The position numbers and the translations under genes are program-made. A stretch of DNA of 12,067 bases from Pseudomonadales bacterium. GTDB lineage: Bacteria > Pseudomonadota > Gammaproteobacteria > Pseudomonadales > Moraxellaceae. Below are positions 5,849 through 12,067 of this stretch, one piece after another; positions within the stretch are counted from its first letter, which is position 1, and every line of letters starts with the position of its first letter. The DNA lies in contig JABEVH010000285.1 in assembly GCA_013043915.1 (NCBI GenBank), forward strand, positions 1 through 12,067, in the 5' to 3' direction. Below the pieces are notes generated by a model, which did no database searches, was not told the origin of the DNA, and saw nothing but the letters and a program-made list of their open reading frames with translations.

Positions 5849-8230
5849 ATGGCCGTTAGTCGCTCCGCGCAATCCGCAGCCCAACCTGAACGCAAGTCAG
5901 ATCCAGCTCCGTCAAAAGACAATGCGCCGAACGGCTTAACGAGCGATGAGGCCCGCAAGCGGTTAGCGCAGTTTGGACCTAACGAAATGCCAGACACCCG
6001 GGAACATCCCCTGCAAATGGCGTTAAAAAAATTCTGGGCACCGGTCCCCTGGATGCTGGAGGTCGTCATCCTGCTCCAGCTTGGCCTCGGCGATTTTATC
6101 GAGGCTGCTGTTATCGCTGGTCTGCTCATATTCAATGCGGCTCTTGGACTATTCCAAGAGGGCCGTGCTCAGGCAACACTGTCTGCGTTACGGTCACGGC
6201 TCGCGATGAACGCCCAGGTTCATCGCGATGGCGCATGGACGACGCTACCTGCTGCGGGTCTTGTACCAGGGGATCTCATCAAGATTTCTCTTGGTGCTGT
6301 CGTTGCCGCTGATATACACCTTACCAGCGGAGAGGTACTGCTGGATCAGTCTATGCTCACCGGTGAATCTGTGCCCGTTGAGGCTGGTGCTGGTACGCAA
6401 ACGTATGCAGGTGCTTTGGTTAGGCGTGGTGAAGCCTTGGCGGAGGTTACAGCAACAGGCGTGCGGACCAAGTTCGGTCGCACCGCCGAGTTGGTTCAAA
6501 CTGCGCATGTCGTCAGCTCACAGCAGAAAGCTGTCCTTCGCGTTGTTCGCAATCTCGCCATGTTCAGCGGTGTTATCATCGTCATACTGGTGGGTTATGC
6601 CAGCTATATTAAAATGACCATGGCAGAGATTATCCCGCTAGTGTTGACAGCTGTTCTGGCTTCAATTCCGGTGGCGCTGCCGGCCACCTTTACCCTGGCA
6701 TCTGCCATTGGCGCGAGGGCTCTGGCTAAGTTTGGGGTTTTACCGACTCGCCTATCGGCGGTAGATGAGGCAGCGACGATGAATGTTCTTTGTGCTGATA
6801 AAACAGGCACATTGACGAGCAACGAGCTGGCGGTAACGACAGTCAAAAGTATCCAAGGCTTTGATATCGCGCATGTGCTGGCGCTGGCGGCAATAGCCAG
6901 CTCAGATAGCGGGCAAGACCCTGTGGATGCGGCAATTCGCAAGGCAGCCTCAGGCAATACGGTTTCGGATGCACCCAAACTGCTCAAATTTGTGCCTTTT
7001 GATCCGGCCACGAAGATGTCCGAAGCAACAGCCAAGGATGCCACGGGTAATACACAGCGTATCGTCAAGGGTGCTTTTGCAGTCATCATTGGTCTTGCCA
7101 AGGCATCACCCACGGACACTGCGACGGAGAAGGAGCTTGAAGATCAGGGGCTGAGGGTACTTGCTGTCGCTGCTGGGCCTCCTGAAGCCATGCAACTGGC
7201 AGGCCTTATTGCACTCAGCGATCCACCACGTTCAGACTCAGCTGCACTCATCATGCAATTGCAAACGCTAGGTGTTCGCACTGTCATGATAACGGGAGAC
7301 GCTGCAGCGACCGCCACAATAGTTGCGCGGGCCGTTGGGCTGAATGATGCGGTATGTCCACCCGGGGCAATTCCTGAGAACGTAAAGCCTGAATCATTTT
7401 CTGTCTTTGCTGGCGTACTGCCGGAGGACAAGTACAAATTAGTTAAAGCCTTCCAACAGGGAGGGCATACTATAGGCATGTGTGGCGACGGAGCCAATGA
7501 TGCACCTGCGCTACGCCAGGCACAGATGGGCATTGCCGTATCAACAGCAACAGACGTTGCCAAGTCAGCGGCAGGTATGGTACTCACCGAGCCAGGTCTG
7601 GTTGGCATTGTTGCTGCTGTCAAAGAGGGGCGAATCACCTTTCAGCGTATTCAGACATATACCCTAAACTCCATCATCAAGAAAATTGTCACCGTGCTGC
7701 TGCTGATCATCGGTTTAATGATGACCGGGCACGCGATCCTCACTCCGTTATTAATGGTTATCCTGTTGATTACCGGTGATTTTCTATCGATGTCGCTGAC
7801 GACGGATAATGTACAGCCATCACCCATGCCCAATGCCTGGCACATCGGTAACTTGACGATAGCGGGTATAGCCCTAGGCGTGTGTTTGCTAGCTTTCTGC
7901 GTCGGGGTATTAGTGGTTGGAAAACTTGAGCTGCATCTCCAAACCGGCGCACTTAGATCACTGGCATTCATCGTGCTCGTTTTTGGCAGTCAGGCGATGA
8001 TCTATGCCATTCGTGAGCGACAGCATTTATGGCACTCCAGGCCCAGCGCCTGGCTTGCTGCCTCATCGGTAGCTGACATCATGATTGCGGGCATTCTGGC
8101 TATAAGTGGTATCGCTATGACGCCGCTGCCGGTACTGATGGTAGCCCTCACACTAGCCTCAGCGACAGTATTCGCGTTTGCCGTGGATCTGGTGAAAGTC
8201 CCTGTATTAGCTCGTCTCGGGATTAACTAG
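5849..8230 (+). CDS. Plasma-membrane-type H+-exporting P-type ATPase (P3A family)
   Basis: This 793-residue cation pump hydrolyses ATP and is predicted to export protons across the inner membrane. All core P-type motifs are present: TGES at 171-174 (actuator), the phosphorylated Asp in DKTGTLT (D317), KGAF in the nucleotide domain, TGD and DPPR, and GDGAND at 546-551. Ten membrane segments are arranged as in this class: two before the actuator, two around the PVALP motif, and six after the hinge. IPVALPATFT in segment 4, N96 in segment 2 and D644 in segment 6 (followed by a VQPSP element) match the proton-pump pattern of plant and fungal enzymes; D644 lines up by eye with the proton-binding Asp of Arabidopsis AHA2. 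The C-terminal autoinhibitory domain of plant enzymes is absent. The gene is second in a probable operon, between a membrane stress protein and PPK2. The family is confident; proton specificity is inferred from motifs. Confidence 0.93.
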   Translation: MAVSRSAQSAAQPERKSDPAPSKDNAPNGLTSDEARKRLAQFGPNEMPDTREHPLQMALKKFWAPVPWMLEVVILLQLGLGDFIEAAVIAGLLIFNAALGLFQEGRAQATLSALRSRLAMNAQVHRDGAWTTLPAAGLVPGDLIKISLGAVVAADIHLTSGEVLLDQSMLTGESVPVEAGAGTQTYAGALVRRGEALAEVTATGVRTKFGRTAELVQTAHVVSSQQKAVLRVVRNLAMFSGVIIVILVGYASYIKMTMAEIIPLVLTAVLASIPVALPATFTLASAIGARALAKFGVLPTRLSAVDEAATMNVLCADKTGTLTSNELAVTTVKSIQGFDIAHVLALAAIASSDSGQDPVDAAIRKAASGNTVSDAPKLLKFVPFDPATKMSEATAKDATGNTQRIVKGAFAVIIGLAKASPTDTATEKELEDQGLRVLAVAAGPPEAMQLAGLIALSDPPRSDSAALIMQLQTLGVRTVMITGDAAATATIVARAVGLNDAVCPPGAIPENVKPESFSVFAGVLPEDKYKLVKAFQQGGHTIGMCGDGANDAPALRQAQMGIAVSTATDVAKSAAGMVLTEPGLVGIVAAVKEGRITFQRIQTYTLNSIIKKIVTVLLLIIGLMMTGHAILTPLLMVILLITGDFLSMSLTTDNVQPSPMPNAWHIGNLTIAGIALGVCLLAFCVGVLVVGKLELHLQTGALRSLAFIVLVFGSQAMIYAIRERQHLWHSRPSAWLAASSVADIMIAGILAISGIAMTPLPVLMVALTLASATVFAFAVDLVKVPVLARLGIN

Positions 8231-8280
8231 AACGATATTTGCATCAATCCGATCATGCTTTGAACCATGGAAAAGTTGCC

Positions 8281-9150
8281 ATGAAAATCAATGTAAAAGA
8301 TTTCAGGGTTACCAAGGAAGGCCCCATAAACCTTGGAAAATGGCCCACGAATGTTAATCCGGTCTATAAATCAAAGAAGAACTACCAGAAGATACTGGAA
8401 ACGCATGTTGAGCAACTAAGCTCAATGCAGGAGTATCTTTACAAATCAGATCGTTATGCTGTGCTGCTGATCTTTCAGGCCATGGACGCTGCAGGCAAGG
8501 ATGGCGCCATCAAGCATGTGATGTCAGGCGTCAATCCACAGGGCTGCCAGGTTTTCAGTTTCAAACATCCCAGTCCTATTGAACTACAGCATGATTTTTT
8601 ATGGCGCACCACACGTGACCTGCCAGAGCGCGGACGGATTGGAATTTTCAACCGTTCCTACTACGAAGAAGTATTGATTGCCCGAGTCCATCCAGAAATA
8701 ATGATTGGCGAAGGTCTGCCCGAGGCACTGACCAACAGCAAATCTGTTTGGCATGACCGCTATCGCTCCATCGTGGACTTAGAACGGCATCTCCACGCAA
8801 ATGGCACCAGCATTATCAAGTTCTATCTTCACCTATCCAAAGAAGAGCAGCGAAAACGCTTCCTCCAGCGCATTGATCAAGCGAACAAGAACTGGAAACT
8901 TAGTCTTGCTGATGTTGAAGAGCGAAAATTCTGGAAACAATACATGAAAGCCTATGAAGCCTGCATAGGTGCAACCAGCACTAAGACTTCACCTTGGTAT
9001 ATCGTGCCTGCAGACGACAAGGACAATGCCAGGGTTATCGTATCGAGCATCATCCTGGACACCCTTGAGGGACTCAAAATGAAACCACCAAAAACTGGAG
9101 CGAAGCGACTGCGAGAATTACAAGCTATCCGTAGCAAGCTCGAGAAATGA
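8281..9150 (+). CDS. Polyphosphate kinase 2 family (polyphosphate:nucleotide phosphotransferase)
   Basis: This 289-residue cytoplasmic enzyme transfers phosphate between inorganic polyphosphate and nucleotides. It has the PPK2 Walker A-like motif AMDAAGKDG (G72-K73-D74-G75), the second conserved block IFNRSYYEEVL (N124-R125, Y127-Y128, E129-E130), and the lid-region KFYLHLSKEEQRKR. The wording of these blocks (AAGKDG, FNRSYYEEV) resembles class III / PPK2-related enzymes, which can phosphorylate AMP and ADP, rather than the FNRSWYNRA type of class I; this is from memory, not alignment. An upstream in-frame TTG at 8239 would add 14 unlikely residues, so I chose ATG 8281, which has GGAAAAG (8269-8275) before it. 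The gene starts 50 bp after the H+-ATPase gene, which makes co-transcription likely. In that setting it may use stored polyphosphate to regenerate ATP for proton export. Confidence 0.9.
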   Translation: MKINVKDFRVTKEGPINLGKWPTNVNPVYKSKKNYQKILETHVEQLSSMQEYLYKSDRYAVLLIFQAMDAAGKDGAIKHVMSGVNPQGCQVFSFKHPSPIELQHDFLWRTTRDLPERGRIGIFNRSYYEEVLIARVHPEIMIGEGLPEALTNSKSVWHDRYRSIVDLERHLHANGTSIIKFYLHLSKEEQRKRFLQRIDQANKNWKLSLADVEERKFWKQYMKAYEACIGATSTKTSPWYIVPADDKDNARVIVSSIILDTLEGLKMKPPKTGAKRLRELQAIRSKLEK

Positions 9151-9194
9151 GGCTTTCCGGAGACGATCCTGTCGCCCTGGGCAAAAGGGGGGTC

Positions 9195-9210
9195 GCTTTG
9201 ATCATAAAGC
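9195..9210. terminator. Weak hairpin between convergent genes
   Basis: GCTTTG (9195-9200) can pair with TAAAGC (9205-9210, one G-T pair) around ATCA. It lies in the 66-bp gap between the convergent PPK2 and L,D-transpeptidase genes, where a bidirectional terminator would be expected. The stem is AT-rich and has no T-run, so the call is weak. Confidence 0.25.
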
Positions 9211-9216
9211 AACCTA

Positions 9217-9939
9217 TTATTGAACATCCTTGGCAGCATAATTGCCATTTATCGCCGTGACTGTGTTGAGATGACTGATCGTACTTTTGCAATTCAGAAA
9301 GTGTGATGTGGTTAGCCAACGCTGATCTGGATAGTAGGAAAATATGAATTGTCCGCTTTTAAGCGCATCAATGACCTGCCTTGCAATGCCCAGACGGACT
9401 GCCGGGCATCCCCAGCTTCTGCCCAGTCGGCCTAGGTTGCGTGCAAACTTTGGATCTACATAGGAGGCACCATGCAGGACAATATCCCGCTCACGAGCCC
9501 GATCATTGAAGCCTCGCTCAAGTCCATCCATACGCAACGAGTAACCATTATCACCGCGATAGGTTTCTGCCGTACGGAACAAACCCAGGCTCGATGCCAA
9601 ACTACCGGGTTCATTGGAGAAATAGTGAGCGAGGTTATCACCCGTATTACGGCCATGGGCAACCAACTCATCAAACAGCAAGGTACGGCTTTTCAGATCG
9701 AATACCCAGAGCCGTGGCTCAGACGACGGTCTGGAGTAATCGATGACAGCAAGTCGCGACGAAGGAGGTATGCCGCTAGCGACAGCGCAGTCCATGGCCT
9801 CAATGGCCATTTGAAGTACGGTAGTATTGATACTCGGAGCCGTCTTGGTCAAAACTGACAGCAGGCTTTCATTGGCCCAAGCAGCTTGGGTAACCACCAT
9901 GAGGATAAGTAAAACCATGACAGACTTCAGGAACCGCAT
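9217..9939 (-). CDS. Secreted murein L,D-transpeptidase catalytic domain protein (YkuD_2-like)
   Basis: This 240-residue exported enzyme is predicted to act on peptidoglycan in the periplasm. The first 22 or so residues are a signal peptide (MRFLKSVM, hydrophobic core, AWA before NES). The rest is a single L,D-transpeptidase catalytic domain of the kind known as YkuD_2: LAVIDYSRPSSEPRLWVFDL, DELVAHGRNTGDN, DIVLHGASYV with H156, and GRSWGCPAV with nucleophile C178. The start at 9939 is set by GGAGGT four bases upstream; the longer in-frame start at 9993 would add 18 residues before the signal peptide. Such enzymes make or edit 3-3 cross-links, or attach proteins to the cell wall; which of these applies here is unknown. 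The gene is divergent from a YcbB-like L,D-transpeptidase and convergent with PPK2. There is no peptidoglycan-binding domain. Confidence 0.9.
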   Translation of the reverse strand: MRFLKSVMVLLILMVVTQAAWANESLLSVLTKTAPSINTTVLQMAIEAMDCAVASGIPPSSRLAVIDYSRPSSEPRLWVFDLKSRTLLFDELVAHGRNTGDNLAHYFSNEPGSLASSLGLFRTAETYRGDNGYSLRMDGLERGFNDRARERDIVLHGASYVDPKFARNLGRLGRSWGCPAVRLGIARQVIDALKSGQFIFSYYPDQRWLTTSHFLNCKSTISHLNTVTAINGNYAAKDVQ

Positions 9940-9943
9940 TCCA

Positions 9944-9949
9944 ACCTCC
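9944..9949 (-). promoter_or_regulatory. Strong ribosome-binding site deciding the start at 9939
   Basis: On the minus strand GGAGGT lies four bases before ATG 9939-9937. It decides the start in favour of the ATG that opens the signal peptide. Confidence 0.75.
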
Positions 9950-10040
9950 GAAGAGCTGATGTCGGTATCCTGACCGTACCCAACACCAGCCACAGGACGA
10001 GCTGGTATTTACCGCAATCCGTGGCAATGCCATACAGATG

Positions 10041-10068
10041 AATAAACATAGTACCACGTATATTTCAA
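10041..10068 (-). promoter_or_regulatory. Candidate promoter for the minus-strand L,D-transpeptidase
   Basis: Read on the minus strand, TTGAAA (10068-10063) is 16 bases from TTTATT (10046-10041), a fair sigma-70-like pair. Transcription would begin around 10034, about 95 bases before the start codon. The match is modest, and the AT-rich patch could also serve the divergent gene (TATATT at 10059-10064 on plus, with no good -35). Confidence 0.25.
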
Positions 10069-10133
10069 AACTTCCTGTTTACGTACGGCCACTGACATGT
10101 ATGCAACGCCAGCGGATACGAAATAAAACCTCC

Positions 10134-10139
10134 AAGGAG
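10134..10139 (+). promoter_or_regulatory. Ribosome-binding site for the YcbB-like gene
   Basis: AAGGAG lies eight bases before ATG 10148 but only two before the in-frame GTG at 10142. This supports the ATG as the start. Confidence 0.65.
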
Positions 10140-10147
10140 CAGTGACT

Positions 10148-11749
10148 ATGGGTCTGTTACGCAGCACAATGTTGATTGGGCAGATTGTCCTTGGGTGTGG
10201 TTTTTTGGTGGGCATTGTCGCTGCGGATCCGGTTAGCGACCTATTACAGCAATCTTTACAGCCACGGCTGGCCGCATCAACAGAGCTTCAGGTCGAGGAT
10301 CGCGATGTCCCTCTAGCTGTTGCTGAATTCTATGCAGCTCGTCATTGGGCTCCCCTATGGAACAATAAGCGCTTTACCGTACTTTTAAATGAAATTGCTA
10401 ACCTGTACACGGATGGTCTCAATCCTGACGACTACGACCTGCCAGCTCTGAAACAACTCCAAAACCTAGGCACCGACCCCGCTCGCTTAGCCAAGCGCGA
10501 GAAGTTGGCTACTCGTGCCTATCTGTTAGCACTTATTCAACTTTACCATGGCAAAGTTGACCCCGTGAAGTTGGATGCCCACTGGAATTTTGATACGCGA
10601 TCGATAGACCCTGAGCAAGGTCTAAAATTGGCGCTCGAAGCTGTGGAAAACAACAGGATTGAGGATATTTTCGAGCGTGCTCGACCAACCCTTCCGCAAT
10701 ACGGGGCACTTCGTACCGCCTTGGCCAACCTGCGCCAAACTGCTCTGGCCGGTGGCTGGCCTCTCGTTCCTACGGGTTCACCCCTCAAGCCAGGCGCCGA
10801 TGATCCACGTGTACCTATACTGCGTCAACGCTTGGCAGCCGTTGGCCTACTGTCGATAAGCCCAGACCAGACCACCATTTATGACCCTGCTACCGTACAT
10901 GCGGTACAACGATTTCAGAACGAATCTTATCTCAAAACCGATGGCATTGTGGGTCCTGAAACTCTGCGTGAGCTCAATGTCCCTATTGAACAGCGTATAG
11001 GACAATTGCGTGCCAATCTGGAGCGCATGCGATGGTTCCTGGGCCACATCAAGGGCAACTTTGTGCTTGTCGATATTGCAGGCTACCACGTCTACTACTT
11101 GCACGATAATAAACCACTATGGAAATCACGCGTCCAGATTGGAAAATCTTATCGACAGACTCCCATTTTTAAATCCGAGATCACTTATATCACGCTGAAC
11201 CCGACCTGGACCGTACCTCCCACCATACTGCGCGAGGATTCACTGCCTGCGATTCGCCATAGCCTGACTTATCTGTCCCGTAATCACATCCGCGTACTTA
11301 ATACCCATGGCCAGATACTGTCCCCTAGGTCGATCAACTGGAAACACCCTGGCAAGATAACGCTACGCCAGGACGCTGGCCCCGACAACTCCCTCGGCCA
11401 GCTCGTACTGCGTTTCCCCAACCCTTATGACGTCTACATGCATGACACTCCTCATCAAAGCCTGTTTAGCTCTAAACAGCGAGCCTTCAGTTCCGGATGC
11501 ATCCGTGTCGAAAACATCCTCGAGTTGGCAGTCTTGTTGTTTAATGACCCTGAGACGTGGAGCCGACAAGAACTGGATACAGCATTGGCTACCGGAAAAA
11601 CACGTAATATATCGTTGCACCAGGCAACCCCAGTCCTCATTGCGTACTGGACGGTGGATGTTGCCCAAGATGGTTATGTGTCCTTCAGACCTGATATCTA
11701 CGATCAGGATGCAAAGATTCTTAAAGCATTGGATGACCGGATGCCTTAG
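10148..11749 (+). CDS. L,D-transpeptidase of the YcbB/LdtD family
   Basis: This 533-residue periplasmic enzyme is predicted to form 3-3 peptidoglycan cross-links. A hydrophobic N-terminal segment (about 3-25, MLIGQIVLGCGFLVGIVAA) is a signal peptide or anchor. A helical scaffold region follows (about 45-200, including FYAARHWAPLWN and DGLNPDDYDLPAL), typical of YcbB. A peptidoglycan-binding domain spans about 216-278 (VPILRQRLAAVGLL, VQRFQ, DGIVGPETLRELN). The YkuD catalytic domain starts near 303 (NFVLVDIAGYHVYYL), with H432 in MHDTP and nucleophile C451 in FSSGCIRV. It is somewhat shorter than E. coli LdtD (615 aa) but has the same domain order. It is divergent from the other transpeptidase gene and followed by a terminator-like hairpin. 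The family is confident; whether it confers beta-lactam tolerance as LdtD can is not shown by the sequence. Confidence 0.93.
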   Translation: MGLLRSTMLIGQIVLGCGFLVGIVAADPVSDLLQQSLQPRLAASTELQVEDRDVPLAVAEFYAARHWAPLWNNKRFTVLLNEIANLYTDGLNPDDYDLPALKQLQNLGTDPARLAKREKLATRAYLLALIQLYHGKVDPVKLDAHWNFDTRSIDPEQGLKLALEAVENNRIEDIFERARPTLPQYGALRTALANLRQTALAGGWPLVPTGSPLKPGADDPRVPILRQRLAAVGLLSISPDQTTIYDPATVHAVQRFQNESYLKTDGIVGPETLRELNVPIEQRIGQLRANLERMRWFLGHIKGNFVLVDIAGYHVYYLHDNKPLWKSRVQIGKSYRQTPIFKSEITYITLNPTWTVPPTILREDSLPAIRHSLTYLSRNHIRVLNTHGQILSPRSINWKHPGKITLRQDAGPDNSLGQLVLRFPNPYDVYMHDTPHQSLFSSKQRAFSSGCIRVENILELAVLLFNDPETWSRQELDTALATGKTRNISLHQATPVLIAYWTVDVAQDGYVSFRPDIYDQDAKILKALDDRMP

Positions 11750-11781
11750 CATGACTCTAGCAAGTGACTGCTCCCTGCTCT

Positions 11782-11806
11782 GCCCCCAAATCCATACGGG
11801 GCTTTT
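11782..11806 (+). terminator. Terminator-like hairpin after the YcbB-like gene
   Basis: GCCCC (11782-11786) pairs with GGGGC (11798-11802) around an 11-base loop and is followed by TTTT. It lies 32 bases after the stop codon. Its 3' arm may coincide with the end of the adjacent insertion sequence, so the hairpin could be partly IS-derived. Confidence 0.5.
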
Positions 11807-11855
11807 GCAGATCCTCCGTCTTTACAGAAGTTGGGTATTCAGCTAATTACGGTAA

Positions 11856-11864
11856 TGCTATAAT
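11856..11864 (+). promoter_or_regulatory. Extended -10 promoter element within the insertion sequence
   Basis: TGCTATAAT is a perfect extended -10 (TGN plus TATAAT) just inside the element, with only a weak -35 (TTCAGC, 15-base gap). It would start transcription around 11871. That is downstream of the ATG at 11866, which conflicts with that ATG being the translation start. Confidence 0.35.
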
Positions 11865-11865
11865 T

Positions 11866-12067
11866 ATGCAAGGGAATCAAAGTATACATCCTTTCAACGC
11901 AAGACTCCCAAAGCTGGGGTTGATTACCCGCGCAACTACGCCGAGTTTATGGCGTGGTTTTCGGATGATGCTGCTTGCCTCGACTACCTTGACTGGATTC
12001 GATGGAAGGACGGCTTTAAATGCCCGTCGTGTCGCGGTGCTAAGGGCTGGCGCATGAAGAATGGCAA
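11866..12067 (+). CDS. IS1595-family transposase, N-terminal fragment with probable frameshift
   Basis: From about 11901 the frame encodes KTPKAGVDYPRNYAEF, then MAWFSDDAACLDYLDWIRW and DGFKCPSCRGAKGWR. That is the N-terminal region and first CxxC zinc-ribbon half of IS1595-family transposases. The frame runs off the window. In this frame there is no ATG, GTG or TTG between the stop at 11853 and the internal ATG 11949. An ATG at 11866 opens another frame reading MQGNQSIHPFNA. Adding one base near 11900 would join the two into a smooth protein (HPFNA followed by KTPKAGVDYP). I therefore infer a one-base deletion or a sequencing error, which would make the transposase a pseudogene. The family call is firm from the text of the motif; the frameshift is inference. 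Confidence 0.7.

Larger units (their letters stand above)
11798..12067 (+). mobile_element. Left part of an IS1595-family insertion sequence, cut by the window edge
   Basis: The transposase fragment at the right edge identifies an IS1595-family element reading rightwards. The left end cannot be fixed because the other end is outside the window. A plausible terminus is the GGGG at 11798, since IS1595 ends commonly begin with G-runs, but no inverted repeat or target duplication can be checked. Confidence 0.6.

Noticed and set aside
5716..6135. 139-codon minus-strand ORF across the stress protein/ATPase junction
   Set aside because: It overlaps two well supported genes on the other strand and shows no recognisable domain or ribosome-binding site.
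6604..7638. Two long minus-strand ORFs (171 and 164 codons) inside the ATPase gene
   Set aside because: They are antisense shadows of a strongly conserved P-type ATPase, with low-complexity Ala/Ser content.
5849..8230. Heavy-metal, K+ or Ca2+ P-type ATPase
   Set aside because: It lacks CPx and N-terminal metal-binding motifs and Kdp features. The PVALP segment 4, segment 6 Asp and VQPSP element fit the H+-pump class better, although Mg2+ or another ion cannot be fully excluded.
9472..9858. 128-codon plus-strand ORF opposite the YkuD_2 gene
   Set aside because: It is antisense to a gene with a signal peptide, a strong ribosome-binding site and catalytic His/Cys motifs, and has no family features of its own.
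11764..12057. 97-codon plus-strand ORF over the insertion sequence
   Set aside because: Its downstream part is out of frame with the conserved transposase motifs. Only the short MQGNQSIHPFNA piece seems real, as the start of the shifted transposase.
1..12067. CRISPR arrays, tRNA or rRNA genes, phage genes
   Set aside because: I saw no regularly spaced repeats, cloverleaf, rRNA signature or phage protein motif in any part of the window.

Overview
The window looks like chromosomal DNA of a Gram-negative, probably proteobacterial organism. It carries periplasmic BON and YcbB-type L,D-transpeptidase proteins, Sec-type signal peptides, clear Shine-Dalgarno sites and a PAS/GGDEF/EAL plus CheR-PAS signalling pair. 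Base composition is near 50% GC by eye. The protein styles remind me of Betaproteobacteria such as the Nitrosomonas group, but that is a guess and no taxonomic marker gene is present.

Layout. (1) 1-4178, plus strand: a CheR-type methyltransferase/coiled-coil/PAS protein, cut or broken at its 5' end, overlaps by 4 bp a PAS-PAS-GGDEF-EAL cyclic-di-GMP enzyme. A hairpin terminator follows. (2) 4179-5330: a 359-bp gene-free leader, a secreted two-BON-domain OsmY-like protein, then a 190-bp gap holding a possible 20-codon leader peptide and a hairpin. (3) 5331-9150, plus strand: three closely spaced genes form a likely operon: a glycine-rich membrane stress protein, a P3A-type H+-pumping ATPase, and a PPK2-family polyphosphate kinase. 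(4) 9217-11749: two different L,D-transpeptidases transcribed divergently from a shared 208-bp region, one YkuD_2-like (minus strand) and one YcbB/LdtD-like (plus strand). (5) 11750-12067: a terminator-like hairpin, then the left part of an IS1595-family insertion sequence that runs off the window. Its transposase reading frame appears shifted by one base near its start.

Reading the genes together, the middle and right parts resemble an envelope and acid/osmotic stress locus. It would combine a periplasmic osmoprotective protein, a proton-extruding ATPase, a polyphosphate-dependent nucleotide kinase that could recharge the pump's ATP supply, and enzymes that form 3-3 cross-links in peptidoglycan. 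The most noteworthy idea is the coupling of a plant/fungal/archaeal-style H+-ATPase with PPK2 in one operon. The left part is a c-di-GMP signalling module whose first gene seems damaged in its SAM-binding motif. No rRNA, tRNA, CRISPR array or phage gene was seen.
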